Shown piece after piece: positions 21,025 through 29,620 of a DNA stretch of 64,000 nucleotides (position 1 is the first letter of the stretch; the number at the start of each line of letters is the position of its first letter). The stretch lies in assembly GCA_039185015.1 (NCBI GenBank), contig JBCDAU010000011.1, positions 1 through 64,000 on the forward strand, read 5' to 3'. This stretch comes from JBCBSZ01 sp039185015. Its GTDB lineage: Bacteria; Actinomycetota; Acidimicrobiia; Acidimicrobiales; Poriferisodalaceae. Both the position numbers and the translations under genes were made by a program. The notes beneath the pieces were generated by a model that was given only the letters and a program-made list of their open reading frames with translations, was not told the DNA's origin and searched no databases.

Positions 21025-21435
21025 GTGCCCACTGCGTTCGACGTGTCCGAGACGATGCCGGTCCCCGCCGACGCGGCCTGGTCGGCGCTGATCGACTGGC
21101 CGTCCGCGCCTCGCTGGATGCCCGGAGTCGAGCGGCTCGAGGGTCCGGCCGAGCCGGCGCTGGGTGCCGAGCTGCGGCTGGAGACGGTCCGGGGTGCGCG
21201 TCGATCGGTCATCTCCGCGCTCACCCCCGGCCGCATGGTCGAGCTGACCTCCGAGACCGGTCCCGTCACCGCCGTGTACCGGTACGAGGTCAGTGGCGGC
21301 GAGCGAGCGACGGTCCGACTCGTCGCCGACGTCGCTGCCACCGGCCCGCTCCGCCTGCTCGGGCCGGTGATCCGGCGCAGCGTTCGTCGAGCCGACGGCG
21401 ACCAGCTCCGGCGTTTGGCCGCGGTGCTCGCCTGA
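21025..21435 (+). CDS. SRPBCC (polyketide cyclase/START-like) protein
   Basis: 136-residue soluble protein that begins with the family pattern VSETMPVPADAAWSALIDWPSAPRW and forms the helix-grip fold that binds a hydrophobic ligand. GTG 21025 has AGGAG five bases before it. No catalytic residues are obvious, so binding or cyclisation of a lipid-like compound is only a guess. Adjacent to the AraC regulator. Confidence 0.8.
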   Translation: MPTAFDVSETMPVPADAAWSALIDWPSAPRWMPGVERLEGPAEPALGAELRLETVRGARRSVISALTPGRMVELTSETGPVTAVYRYEVSGGERATVRLVADVAATGPLRLLGPVIRRSVRRADGDQLRRLAAVLA

Positions 21436-21484
21436 TGAGCGAGGATCCTCCTGCCGCGCACCCCGCGCCCCTACCGTCGCGGAC

Positions 21485-21826
21485 ATGGCACGGGGTGGGA
21501 GTCGGCGAGCCCGGGCCGCTCGCCGCCGACGTCGGCGCTACGCCAGCGCCGACAACGACCTCACCGATGCCGAGTGGGAGGCGATCAGGTCGGCGTGGGG
21601 TGGATGCGCCTACTGCGGAGCGGCCGACGCCTCCCTCCAGCGCGACTGCGTCCTGCCCCTGTCACGAGGCGGGCGCTACACGCTCGACAACATCGTGCCG
21701 GCGTGCCGCAGCTGCAACGCGAGCAAGTGCAACGCCGAGGTGACGGGCTGGCTGCGCCGCAAACGGCTCGACGAGGAGGCGTTCCTCCTCCGGCACCGGG
21801 CGATCGTCGACCAGCTCGAACGATGA
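21485..21826 (+). CDS. HNH-endonuclease-like protein lacking the first catalytic histidine
   Basis: 113 residues. Very basic N-terminus, zinc ribbon Cys41-x2-Cys44 and Cys74-x2-Cys77 (CAYC, CRSC), and the HNH core layout with SRGG and DNIVPAC (Asn69). The catalytic His that normally follows Asp (DH.VPLSRGG) is Cys55 here (DCVLPLSRGG). The protein may still bind DNA but be inactive, or use a changed site. Leaderless: TACCGT at 21472-21477 is 7 bases before ATG. Confidence 0.75.
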   Translation: MARGGSRRARAARRRRRRYASADNDLTDAEWEAIRSAWGGCAYCGAADASLQRDCVLPLSRGGRYTLDNIVPACRSCNASKCNAEVTGWLRRKRLDEEAFLLRHRAIVDQLER

Positions 21827-21834
21827 GCGAGTGC

Positions 21835-21850
21835 AAAGTGATATCACTTT
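21835..21850. promoter_or_regulatory. Perfect 16-bp palindrome inside the SPFH/RHH operon promoter
   Basis: AAAGTGATATCACTTT, strikingly AT-rich in this genome. It ends three bases before the -10 box TAGAGT (21853-21858), which is 7 bases before ATG 21866, so it occupies the spacer between -35 and -10. That is the classical place for a repressor. The downstream ribbon-helix-helix protein is the natural candidate for binding it (inference). Confidence 0.75.
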
Positions 21851-21865
21851 GATAGAGTGAGCGAC

Positions 21866-22792
21866 ATGACCGATCAGCCGTCGACCACAGAGCCCACCAC
21901 CATCGACCTCGAGGCCCCGGGTGACCGGCCCGCTCGTTCCTCCAGCGGACTCAGCTGGATCGCCTACGTGATCGTCGGCGTGCTCGTCGCGGTCGGCGTC
22001 TTCATCGTCGGGGTCGCCGCCGCGCCGATCCTGATCGTCCCGGCCGTGCTGCTGTTCGTCGCGGCGATGATCGCGGCGGGCGGCTTCTACCTCGTCCAGC
22101 CCAACCAGGCGGCCGTCCTCACGCTCTTCGGCGACTACAAGGGCACCGACGACGAGAACGGCCTCCGCTGGACCAACCCGTTCATCAGCTCTCGCCGGGT
22201 GAGCCAGCGGGTGCGCAACTTCACGACCCCCACCTCGAAGGTCAACGACTCCCGAGGCAACCCGATCGAGATCGCCGCCGTCGTCGTGTGGCGCATCACC
22301 GACGCCGCTCGTTCCGTGTTCGCCGTCGACGAGATCGAGAGCTACGTCGAGACCCAGTCCGAGGCCGCGGTCCGTCATCTGGCCCGCAGCTACCCGTACG
22401 ACGCCTTCGACGAGAGCGACGTGACCACGCTCACCGGCGACACCGAGACGGTGAACCACTCGCTGCTCGCCGAGCTGCGGGCTCGGGTGGCCAACGCCGG
22501 CGTCGAGGTCCTCGAGGCCCGGATCAACGACCTCGCCTACGCACCCGAGATCGCCGAGGCGATGCTCCGTCGCCAGCAGGCCGCCGCCATCGTGGCCGCA
22601 CGGACCGAGATCGTGGAGGGCGCCGTGCTCATGGTGAAGGGCGCGATCGAGTCGCTCGAGGATCCCGACGACGACGACCCGATCCGCATGGACGAGGAGC
22701 GCCGCGCCACCTTCGCCGCCAACCTGATGACCGTGATCGCCAGCGACGCCCCGACCAACCCGGTCGTCAACGTGGGCACCCTGCACCGCTGA
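21866..22792 (+). CDS. SPFH/band 7 domain membrane protein (slipin/stomatin-like)
   Basis: 308 residues. Two close hydrophobic segments near the N-terminus (about 30-75) followed by the band 7 domain starting at FYLVQPNQAAVLTLFG, with the conserved IEIAAVVVWRITDA and a helical C-terminal part that assembles oligomers (EIAEAMLRRQQAAAIVAAR). Such proteins form membrane microdomain scaffolds. ATG 21866, not GTG 21857, is chosen since TAGAGT is 7 bases upstream. The next gene (58 residues) starts 7 bases after the stop. Confidence 0.9.
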   Translation: MTDQPSTTEPTTIDLEAPGDRPARSSSGLSWIAYVIVGVLVAVGVFIVGVAAAPILIVPAVLLFVAAMIAAGGFYLVQPNQAAVLTLFGDYKGTDDENGLRWTNPFISSRRVSQRVRNFTTPTSKVNDSRGNPIEIAAVVVWRITDAARSVFAVDEIESYVETQSEAAVRHLARSYPYDAFDESDVTTLTGDTETVNHSLLAELRARVANAGVEVLEARINDLAYAPEIAEAMLRRQQAAAIVAARTEIVEGAVLMVKGAIESLEDPDDDDPIRMDEERRATFAANLMTVIASDAPTNPVVNVGTLHR

Positions 22793-22799
22793 GGCGCTG

Positions 22800-22976
22800 A
22801 TGGCCCGCCAGCGGAAGCAGTTCCCGCTCCGCCTGTCGCCCGAGCTCTACCGGGTCCTCGAGACCTGGGCCGAGGACGAGTTCCGTTCGGTCAACGCCCA
22901 GATCGAGGCCCTGCTCATGGACGCGGCACGGCGGAGCGGACGGCTCCGGCCCCCGCCGAAGCAGGACGACGACTGA
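22800..22976 (+). CDS. Small ribbon-helix-helix (Arc-type) DNA-binding protein
   Basis: 58 residues: one basic beta strand KQFPLRLSPELYRVLETWAEDE, the two helices ending in SVNAQIEALLMDA, and a basic/acidic tail. This is the Arc/MetJ layout of dimeric repressors. It follows the SPFH gene after 7 bases and the two form an operon. It is the likely ligand of the palindrome at 21835-21850, i.e. an autorepressor. Could also act as an antitoxin-like partner, but no toxin is adjacent. Confidence 0.8.
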   Translation: MARQRKQFPLRLSPELYRVLETWAEDEFRSVNAQIEALLMDAARRSGRLRPPPKQDDD

Positions 22977-23019
22977 CCGCTCCGTAGTCTCATGGGTGAC
23001 CGGTTCAGGAGGGATCCGC

Positions 23020-23862
23020 ATGGGCTACGAGTGCTTCGACGTCGAGGTGAACGACCGGGTGGCGCACCTGCGCATGATCCGGCCAGAGACCCACAACTCG
23101 ATGGTGCCGTCGTTCTGGCGTGAGCTGCCCGAGATCGTCGACCGGCTCTCGGCGTCAGGAGAGGCTCGGGCGCTCGTGCTGTCGAGCGAGGGCAAGCACT
23201 TCTCCTCCGGGATGGATCTGGCGGTGTTCGCCAACAGCGACAACGTCGGACAGAGCGGCTCGGGTCATCGCAGCCGCAAGGCGGAGCGGTTCCGGAGCAC
23301 CGCCCTCCAGCTGCAGGAGTCGTTCACGGCGCTCGAACGTGCTCGCATGCCGGTGCTCGCAGCGGTGAGCGGCGCGTGCGTCGGCGGCGGCATCGACATG
23401 ATCTGCGCCGCCGACCTCCGCTACGCCGACGAGACGGCGTTCTTCTCGATCGCCGAGATCAACATCGGCATGACCGCCGATGTGGGCACCCTCCAGCGGA
23501 TGCCGCGGCTCGTGCCCGAGGGCATCGTCCGCGAGCTCGCCTACACCGGTCGTCGATGGTCCGCTGCCGAGGCCCACGGTGCCGGCTTCGTGAACGCCGT
23601 CCACGCCGACAAGGACACGCTGCTCGAGGCCGTGATGGCGACCGCAGCGGAGATCGCGACCAAGAGCCCGATGGCCATCTGGGGGACGAAGCGGTCGATC
23701 GAACACGCCCGCGACCACAGCGTCGCCGACGGCCTCGAGTTCATCGCCAACTGGAACGCGTCGATGCTCGACCCGGACGACATGGCCGAGGCCTTCGGTG
23801 CCCAAGCCGAGGGCCGGAGCGCTGACTTTCCCGACCTCTTTCCCCTCAGCGACGGGGTCTGA
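23020..23862 (+). CDS. Enoyl-CoA hydratase/isomerase family, probably dienoyl-CoA isomerase
   Basis: 280 residues, crotonase fold. The oxyanion-hole segments are EGKHFSSGMDL and GACVGGGIDMI. The pattern GGGID...AEINIGMTADVGTLQRMP carries the acidic residues that define delta(3,5)-delta(2,4)-dienoyl-CoA isomerase (ECH1) rather than a plain hydratase, so the enzyme would serve beta-oxidation of unsaturated fatty acids. ATG 23020 has AGGAGGG seven bases upstream; promoter box TAGTCT at 22985-22990. The stop is four bases before the GTG of the next gene. Confidence 0.85.
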   Translation: MGYECFDVEVNDRVAHLRMIRPETHNSMVPSFWRELPEIVDRLSASGEARALVLSSEGKHFSSGMDLAVFANSDNVGQSGSGHRSRKAERFRSTALQLQESFTALERARMPVLAAVSGACVGGGIDMICAADLRYADETAFFSIAEINIGMTADVGTLQRMPRLVPEGIVRELAYTGRRWSAAEAHGAGFVNAVHADKDTLLEAVMATAAEIATKSPMAIWGTKRSIEHARDHSVADGLEFIANWNASMLDPDDMAEAFGAQAEGRSADFPDLFPLSDGV

Positions 23863-23866
23863 GTCC

Positions 23867-24631
23867 GTGAGCGGCGCCCCCCGAGCGCTCCGCACCCGCA
23901 AGGAGCCCCCGCCGCTCCGTCAGGTCACCGTCATCGAGCGGGTCGAGCTCTCACCTCGCCTGCTCCGCCTCACGCTCGAGGGCGAGGGGCTCAGGGACCT
24001 CCTGGTCACCGAGCCGGCGGCGAGCATCCGGCTCCTCGTCCCGACACCCGGTACCGACGAGCTGGTCATCCCGACCTGGAACGGCAACGAGTTCCTCCTG
24101 CCGGACGGGAATCGTCCCGCCCTCCGGACCTTCACGCCGCTGCGGGTCGACAACGACGCCGGTCGCCTCGACATCGAGGTCGTGCGCCATCCGGGCGGGG
24201 CGGTGTCCGGCTGGGCCGAGACGGTCGGGCGCGGCGCGCCAGCAGCCATCTCCGGTCCCGGCAGCGGCTACGAGATCCCCGACGATGCCGACCGCCTGCT
24301 CGTCCTCGGCGACGAGACGGCGATCCCGGCCGTGTCTCAGCTGCTCGACGCCGCGGGAGACCTCGACGTCGAGGCCCACGTCGAGGTCGTCAGGGGCGAC
24401 GCGCAGCTCGATCTGGGTGTCACCTGGCACGTGACCGAGGCGGCGGCCGCACCCGGCGCGTCCCTCGTCGAGGTCGTGACGGCCCTCACCGAGCTACCCG
24501 ACGGGACATACGTCTGGGCTGCAGGCGAGGCGGCGTCGATGCAGGCGATCCGCACCCACCTCTTCCAGACGCTCGGCGTGCCCAGAGGCCGCACGGCCAT
24601 CCGTGGCTACTGGAAGCCGCCTCGCGGCTGA
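23867..24631 (+). CDS. Siderophore-interacting protein (FAD-dependent ferric reductase family)
   Basis: 254 residues. Beta-barrel flavin-binding domain with the family motif R-x-F-T-P-L-R (RTFTPLRVD, around residue 84-92) and DIEVVRHPGGAVSGWAE, then the NAD(P)H-side domain with LLVLGDETAIPAV and the C-terminal YVWAAGEAASMQAIR and RGYWKPPRG ends typical of SIP/ViuB proteins. It would reduce ferric siderophores in the cytoplasm to free iron. GTG 23867 lies four bases after the ECH stop. No siderophore uptake genes are next to it. Confidence 0.9.
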   Translation: MSGAPRALRTRKEPPPLRQVTVIERVELSPRLLRLTLEGEGLRDLLVTEPAASIRLLVPTPGTDELVIPTWNGNEFLLPDGNRPALRTFTPLRVDNDAGRLDIEVVRHPGGAVSGWAETVGRGAPAAISGPGSGYEIPDDADRLLVLGDETAIPAVSQLLDAAGDLDVEAHVEVVRGDAQLDLGVTWHVTEAAAAPGASLVEVVTALTELPDGTYVWAAGEAASMQAIRTHLFQTLGVPRGRTAIRGYWKPPRG

Positions 24632-24662
24632 CCTGTTGGCGCAGATCGTCAGAAGGTCGTCG

Positions 24663-24691
24663 TTGACGCCACATCCCGGGCGGCGGACCAT
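24663..24691 (+). promoter_or_regulatory. Promoter of the GlxA-type regulator
   Basis: TTGACG (24663-24668), 17-base spacer, GACCAT (24686-24691), then six bases to ATG 24698; predicted leaderless. Confidence 0.5.
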
Positions 24692-24697
24692 GGCGGC

Positions 24698-25666
24698 ATG
24701 GCCGACGCGACCCACCACGTCGTCGCCGTCGTCTTCGACGGCTACCAGCCCCTCGACCTCAGCGGGCCGATGGAGCTGCTCGATGGCGCCGCCCGGGCCG
24801 GCCTGCTCCCCCGGTACGAGATCCGGCTCGCCTCACCCGACGGTGGACAGGTCACCGCCCAGAGCGGCCTCCGGATCGACACCGACCAACGCCTCGCCGA
24901 CGGCGGACCCATCGACACGCTCCTCGTCGTCGGCGGCTTCGGCACGGCCCACCTGACGACCGACGATCGGTTCCTCGCCGACCTCCGCGCCCTCGCCGCT
25001 CGCGCCGGCCGGATCACCTCGGTGTGCACCGGCGCGCTCCTCCTCGGCGCTGCCGGCCTCCTCGACGGTCGCTCGGCCACGACGCACTGGCAGTACGCCC
25101 ACCTGCTCCGCACCTTCCCCAACGTGGAGGTCGACCCGGACCGGCTCTGGGTGCGGGATGGCGACGTGTGGACGTCGGCGGGTGTCACCGCCGGCATCGA
25201 CCTCTACCTGGCGATCCTCGAGGAGGACCACGGCGTCGAGGTCGCGCACGAGGCGGCGCGCCGGCTCGTGGTGTTCGCGCAGCGGCCCGGCGGCCAGCAG
25301 CAGTTCAGCTCCCACCTGCGCGCCGATGCGGCGCGCAGCGAGCCGGTGCGGGACCTCCAGCGCTGGATCCCCGATCACCTCGATGCCGACCTGACGGTCG
25401 CGGCGCTCGCCCGCCACGCCGGTCTCTCCACCCGCACGCTGTGCCGCCGCTTCCGCGACGAGGTCGGCCACAGCCCCGCCGAGTTCGTCGAGCTCGCCCG
25501 CATCGAGGCGGCCCGGAACCTGCTCGAGTCCACCGACCTGACCGTCGGCACGATCGCTCGCCGCGTCGGCCTGGGCAGCGGCGAGACGCTGCACCGGGCC
25601 TTCGTCCGCCGGATGAGCACCACACCCGCCCGCTATCGCAGCGTCTTCAACCGGAGGGTCTCGTGA
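24698..25666 (+). CDS. GlxA-family regulator (DJ-1/PfpI domain fused to AraC HTH)
   Basis: 322 residues. Residues about 8-185 form a class I glutamine amidotransferase-like DJ-1/PfpI domain with Cys110 in SVCTGALLLGAAG; the C-terminal 100 residues are an AraC-type double HTH (LTVAALARHAGLSTRTLCRRFRD, then VARRVGLG-type second helix and PARYRSVF). Typical transcriptional activator of the GlxA group. It overlaps and is coupled with a stand-alone DJ-1 protein (25663-26310), its likely target or partner. Confidence 0.9.
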   Translation: MADATHHVVAVVFDGYQPLDLSGPMELLDGAARAGLLPRYEIRLASPDGGQVTAQSGLRIDTDQRLADGGPIDTLLVVGGFGTAHLTTDDRFLADLRALAARAGRITSVCTGALLLGAAGLLDGRSATTHWQYAHLLRTFPNVEVDPDRLWVRDGDVWTSAGVTAGIDLYLAILEEDHGVEVAHEAARRLVVFAQRPGGQQQFSSHLRADAARSEPVRDLQRWIPDHLDADLTVAALARHAGLSTRTLCRRFRDEVGHSPAEFVELARIEAARNLLESTDLTVGTIARRVGLGSGETLHRAFVRRMSTTPARYRSVFNRRVS

Positions 25667-26310
25667 CCACCATCGCCATCGGCCTCTACGACCGCTTCAC
25701 CGTGCTCGACGCCATCGGGCCGTACCAGGTGCTCAGCTCGATCCCCGGGGCGGACACGGTGGTCTGCGCCGCCGAGGCCGGCCCCGTGCCCGACGAGGTC
25801 GGTGCGCTGACCTTCCAGGTGGAGCACACCTTCGACGAGATCGCCGAACCCGATGTGCTCGTCGTCCCGGGCGGGTTCGCCGCCCGGCGCGTGGCCGAGG
25901 AGGGCCATCCCATCGTCGACTGGGTGCGTCAGGCCCACGAGCACACGACCTGGACGACGTCGGTCTGCACCGGAGCCCTGATCCTCGGCGCTGCCGGTCT
26001 GCTCGACGGCCTCGACGCCACGACGCACTGGTACGCCTACGACCAGCTCGCCGGCTACGGCGCCAGTCCCACCGAGGAGCGGGTCGTCCGACGGGGGAAG
26101 ATCATCACCGCCGCCGGCGTGTCGGCCGGGATCGACATGGGGCTCACCCTGACCGCCGAGCTCGCCGGTCCCGAGGTGGCGCAGGGGATCCAGCTCGCGA
26201 TCGAGTACGACCCGCAGCCCCCCTTCGACTGCGGCGCGCCCTCCAAGGCCGACCCGGGTGTGCTGGAGGTCATGCGAGCGATGGCGAAGCAGGCCGACGC
26301 CAACGCCTGA
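25663..26310 (+). CDS. DJ-1/PfpI family protein (isonitrile hydratase-like)
   Basis: 215 residues, same fold as the sensing domain of the preceding gene. Nucleophile Cys102 in SVCTGALILGAAGLL and the family strand DVLVVPGGFAARR. Closest layout is isonitrile hydratase/ThiJ, but substrate is not certain. GTG 25663 overlaps the TGA of the regulator gene. Confidence 0.85.
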   Translation: MTTIAIGLYDRFTVLDAIGPYQVLSSIPGADTVVCAAEAGPVPDEVGALTFQVEHTFDEIAEPDVLVVPGGFAARRVAEEGHPIVDWVRQAHEHTTWTTSVCTGALILGAAGLLDGLDATTHWYAYDQLAGYGASPTEERVVRRGKIITAAGVSAGIDMGLTLTAELAGPEVAQGIQLAIEYDPQPPFDCGAPSKADPGVLEVMRAMAKQADANA

Positions 26311-26390
26311 CCGCACTCCAGGCGGGTAGCAACCACGGCCTCGGCCGCAGCCCGTCAGGGCGAGGACACGAGGAGGGGGTCGGAGCACCA

Positions 26391-26418
26391 GGCTCCGGGG
26401 GCTCCGGGGGCCCCGAGC
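26391..26418. terminator. GC-rich hairpin between convergent genes
   Basis: GGCTCCGGGG is directly repeated (26391-26400 and 26400-26409), followed by CCCCGAGC; GCTCCGGGG can pair with CCCCGAGC with one bulged base. It lies between the DJ-1 gene and the convergent GH4 gene, a natural terminator site, though no T-run follows. Confidence 0.4.
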
Positions 26419-26423
26419 GGGTA

Positions 26424-27776
26424 TCAGCAGAGCGGCGGGAGCATGTCGCCGTGGGCGTCGATCAGCTGATCGACGAGCTCCCAGATCTGGTCCAGGTCGA
26501 GGACCGTCGACGTGTGCGGGTCCATCATCGCGGCGTGGTACACGTGATCTCGCCGACCGGTCAGCGCGGCCTCGACGGCGAGCGACTGCACGTTGATGTT
26601 CGTCTGCATGAGCGCTGCGAGCTGCGGGGGCAGCGCCCCGACGCGGGTCGGCTGCACGCCGGTGCCGTCGACCAGGCAGGGCACCTCGACGCAGGCGCCG
26701 TCCGGGAGGTTGTCGATGAGGCCGTGGTTCGGCACGTTGCCGTAGACGACCCGCGGCGCGCCGGTCTCGATCGAGTGGATGATGCCGGCGCCGTACTCGG
26801 AGCTCTGGATGACCTCGAGGGTGCTGTCGGGTGACTCCAGCTCATCGCGGAGCTCCTCCCAGCCCTCGATCTGGCGCTCGCAGCGCCGGGGGTACTCGTC
26901 GATCGGCACGCCGAAACGGTCGATCAGGTCCTCGCGGCCCGGCTTGATGAACCACGGGACATACTCGGCGAAGTGCTCGCTCGACTCCGTGACGAAGTAG
27001 CCGAGCCGCTTGAACATCTCGTAGCGGACGGCGTCGCTGAGGTTCACGGTGCCGCCATCGCTGCGTCCGGGGTGGGCCCGATCCGGGATGCGTCCGTCGG
27101 CGACGACGCGGGCGATCTCGGGGGTCAGGTCGACCAGCCCATCGGGGGTTCGACGCTGGAACTCGAGGTAGAAGGCCATGTGGTTGATGCCGGCGCAGCG
27201 ATACACGACCTCGTCGATCGGTACGCCGATGTCGCCGGCGATCTGCTCGGCCGTGCCCTGCACGCTGTGGCACAACCCGATCGTCTTGATCGAGCTCACC
27301 CGGCTGAGGGCCCAGCAGTTCATCGCCATCGGGTTCACGTACTGGAGGAGATGGGCGTCGGGGCACAGCTCCTCCATGTCGGCGGCCAGGTCGAGGAGGA
27401 CCGGGATGGTGCGCAGGCCACGCATGATGCCGCCGACACCGAGCGTGTCAGCGATCGTCTGGTCGAGCCCGAAGCGCTTGGGCACGTCGAAGTCGATGAC
27501 CGTCGACGGCTCGTAGCCACCGATCTGGAACATCGTGATCACGTGGTCGGCACCGTCGACCGCGCGTCGACGATCGGTCGTCGCCTCGATCGTCGGCATG
27601 GCCCCGACCGCGGCGGCGGTCTTGCCCGCGACGAGCTCGGAGGTGCGGAGCCGGGTGTCGTCGATGTCGTGCAGGGCGATCACCGCATCCGACAACTCGG
27701 GATAGCTGAGGATGTCGCCGAGGAGGTTCTTGGCGAACACGGTCGAACCGGCACCGATGAATGCGATCTTGGTCAT
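26424..27776 (-). CDS. GH4 family NAD-dependent alpha-galactosidase/alpha-glucosidase
   Basis: 450 residues. GH4 enzymes use NAD+ and a divalent metal to cleave glycosides by a redox-elimination route. N-terminal Rossmann motif KIAFIGAGSTVF, the metal-binding Cys in GLCHSVQG and His in GINHMAFYLE, and the C-terminal SEYGAGIIHSIETG. The GLCHS and INHMA blocks are like MelA alpha-galactosidase. ATG 27776 is preceded by TACGCT (27785-27790) at 8 bases. Located 4 kb from a GH36 alpha-galactosidase and sugar ABC genes, so a role in alpha-galactoside use is reasonable. Confidence 0.9.
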   Translation of the reverse strand: MTKIAFIGAGSTVFAKNLLGDILSYPELSDAVIALHDIDDTRLRTSELVAGKTAAAVGAMPTIEATTDRRRAVDGADHVITMFQIGGYEPSTVIDFDVPKRFGLDQTIADTLGVGGIMRGLRTIPVLLDLAADMEELCPDAHLLQYVNPMAMNCWALSRVSSIKTIGLCHSVQGTAEQIAGDIGVPIDEVVYRCAGINHMAFYLEFQRRTPDGLVDLTPEIARVVADGRIPDRAHPGRSDGGTVNLSDAVRYEMFKRLGYFVTESSEHFAEYVPWFIKPGREDLIDRFGVPIDEYPRRCERQIEGWEELRDELESPDSTLEVIQSSEYGAGIIHSIETGAPRVVYGNVPNHGLIDNLPDGACVEVPCLVDGTGVQPTRVGALPPQLAALMQTNINVQSLAVEAALTGRRDHVYHAAMMDPHTSTVLDLDQIWELVDQLIDAHGDMLPPLC

Positions 27777-27835
27777 CGCCGCGAAGCGTACGACCCCGTT
27801 CGCCCGCGAGCGCACAAATTCGCAAGACTTCGCAC

Positions 27836-29620
27836 ATGCTGATCCGACGGCTCGCGCTCCTCCTCGCCGCCGTCGTCGGCGTCGGTGCGATCGTCGTGCT
27901 CGTGGTGGCCCCCCGCTTCGACGAGGACTGCAGGCCCGAGCGAGAGCCCGGCCACTCGATGGCACGGATCTGGAACGAGGAGCTCCTCGAGGCGATCCGA
28001 CGCGACTTCCCGGCGCCGACGGTGCACGCCCGCAACCTCCACCACCTGAGCGCGCTCCAGTGGGACGTCTGGGCGTCGCTCGACGGCAGGATCGACACCG
28101 TGCTCGTCGCCCCCGAGACCGAGCCGCCGCCGCTCCCCGATGACACCACGACGGCCAGGGAGACCGAGGAGACGGCCATCGCCTACGCCTCGTACCGGCT
28201 GCTGATCAGTCGGTACGAGTTCGCCACGGGAGCCGACATCACCGCACCTGCGCTCGCCGAGCGCCTGGAGTCGCTCTGTCTCGACCCCGACCACGACGCG
28301 CTCGAACCCGGCTCCGCGGGCCGCTTCGGCGTCGATGCCGCCGAGCAGCTGCTCCGGGAGCGCCGAGACGACGGATCCGACGAGGCCTCGGGCTACCGCG
28401 ACCTCAGCTACGTCCCGTGGAACCCACCCCTCGTCGTCGATCTCGGGGAGATCCATCTCCCCGATCCCGACCGCTGGCAACCGTTGGCGCTCGAGGACCA
28501 GCGCACCCAGAACGACGTCCCGATCCCGGCGTTCGTCCAGGAGTACATCGGACCGCACTGGGGGTTCGTCGAACCCTTCGCCCTCGACCGGGCCGACGAC
28601 GGCCTCCCGATCGACCCCGGTCCTCCGCCGCTGTTCGCCGATGACCCCGACGCCTACGCCGACGCGGCCATGGAGGTCCTCGAGTTCGGCGCGCTGCTCG
28701 ACACCGACTCGCCCGAGACGGTGGCGATCGGCGGGACCGAGGTGCTGCTCGCCGACTACGGCCGGGTCGTCGCCGAGTACTGGGCCGACGGCCCCGACTC
28801 CGAGACCCCACCCGGGCACTGGAACACCCTCGCCTTCGCCGTGTCGGATCGGCTCGCCGAGCGCGGGGAGCTCCGCCTCGGCGGGGACGGGCCCGAGCTC
28901 GACCGCCTCGAGTGGGACCTGGCGGTCGGCCTGACACTCAACGGGGCACTCCACGACGCGGCGATCGCGGCGTGGGGCGCCAAAGCCCACTACGACTACG
29001 TGCGTCCGATCTCGATGATCCGATGGCTGTCGAGCACCGGGGACCTACCCCTGGTCGAGGGTCTCTCCGAGGTGATCACCGAGGCGACGGCGGCCCCCGG
29101 TGGGCGCCACGAGGAGCTCGCCGACCACGTGGGCCAGATCGCCGTGTGGTCTTGGCGGGGCCAGCCGGAGGACACGTCCACGACGGTGTCCGGCGTCGGT
29201 TGGATCCTCGGGACGGGGTGGGTGCCGTACCAGCGCTCCTCGTTCGTCACGCCCTCGTTCGCTGCGTACGTGTCCGGCCACAGCACGTTCAGCCGGGCGG
29301 CCGCCGATGTGCTCGCCGCGCTCGTCGGATCCGAGGTGATCCCCGGTGGTCCCCTCACCTGGACCGTCGAGTCGCTCATCCACGAGGCCGGCCCGACCGA
29401 GCCGGTCACCCTGTCGTGGACGACCTTCGGCGACGCCGCAGAGGAGGCCGGGCTCTCGCGTCTCTACGGCGGCATCCACGTGCTCGCCGACCACACCGGC
29501 GGTCGCCTGATCGGCGCCGAGGTCGCCCGGGCCGCGGTCGCTGAGGCCGAGCCGATCTACGCGTCCGCGGCGACGAGGTGGAACAGCAGCGCCGACTCGG
29601 GGTCGAGCAGCGGCGGCTGA
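27836..29620 (+). CDS. Secreted or anchored vanadium-dependent haloperoxidase-like (PAP2 superfamily) protein
   Basis: 594 residues with an N-terminal hydrophobic signal/anchor (LLLAAVVGVGAIVVLVV). The C-terminal half has the vanadate/phosphate pocket pieces in order: KAHYDYVRPISMIRW, SGHSTFSRAAADV and YGGIHVLADHTGG, i.e. Lys/Arg, Ser-Gly-His and Arg-less IHxxxDH as in VCPO-like proteins. It could oxidise halides or be a phosphatase. ATG 27836 is close to the divergent GH4 start (59 bp apart). Its 3' end overlaps the convergent alpha-galactosidase gene by 64 bp. Confidence 0.85.
   Translation: MLIRRLALLLAAVVGVGAIVVLVVAPRFDEDCRPEREPGHSMARIWNEELLEAIRRDFPAPTVHARNLHHLSALQWDVWASLDGRIDTVLVAPETEPPPLPDDTTTARETEETAIAYASYRLLISRYEFATGADITAPALAERLESLCLDPDHDALEPGSAGRFGVDAAEQLLRERRDDGSDEASGYRDLSYVPWNPPLVVDLGEIHLPDPDRWQPLALEDQRTQNDVPIPAFVQEYIGPHWGFVEPFALDRADDGLPIDPGPPPLFADDPDAYADAAMEVLEFGALLDTDSPETVAIGGTEVLLADYGRVVAEYWADGPDSETPPGHWNTLAFAVSDRLAERGELRLGGDGPELDRLEWDLAVGLTLNGALHDAAIAAWGAKAHYDYVRPISMIRWLSSTGDLPLVEGLSEVITEATAAPGGRHEELADHVGQIAVWSWRGQPEDTSTTVSGVGWILGTGWVPYQRSSFVTPSFAAYVSGHSTFSRAAADVLAALVGSEVIPGGPLTWTVESLIHEAGPTEPVTLSWTTFGDAAEEAGLSRLYGGIHVLADHTGGRLIGAEVARAAVAEAEPIYASAATRWNSSADSGSSSGG

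Noticed and set aside
26385..26420. Short direct repeats of GGCTCCGGGG as a CRISPR or insertion-element end
   Set aside because: Only two copies, no spacers, no flanking genes of either type; a terminator hairpin explains it better.
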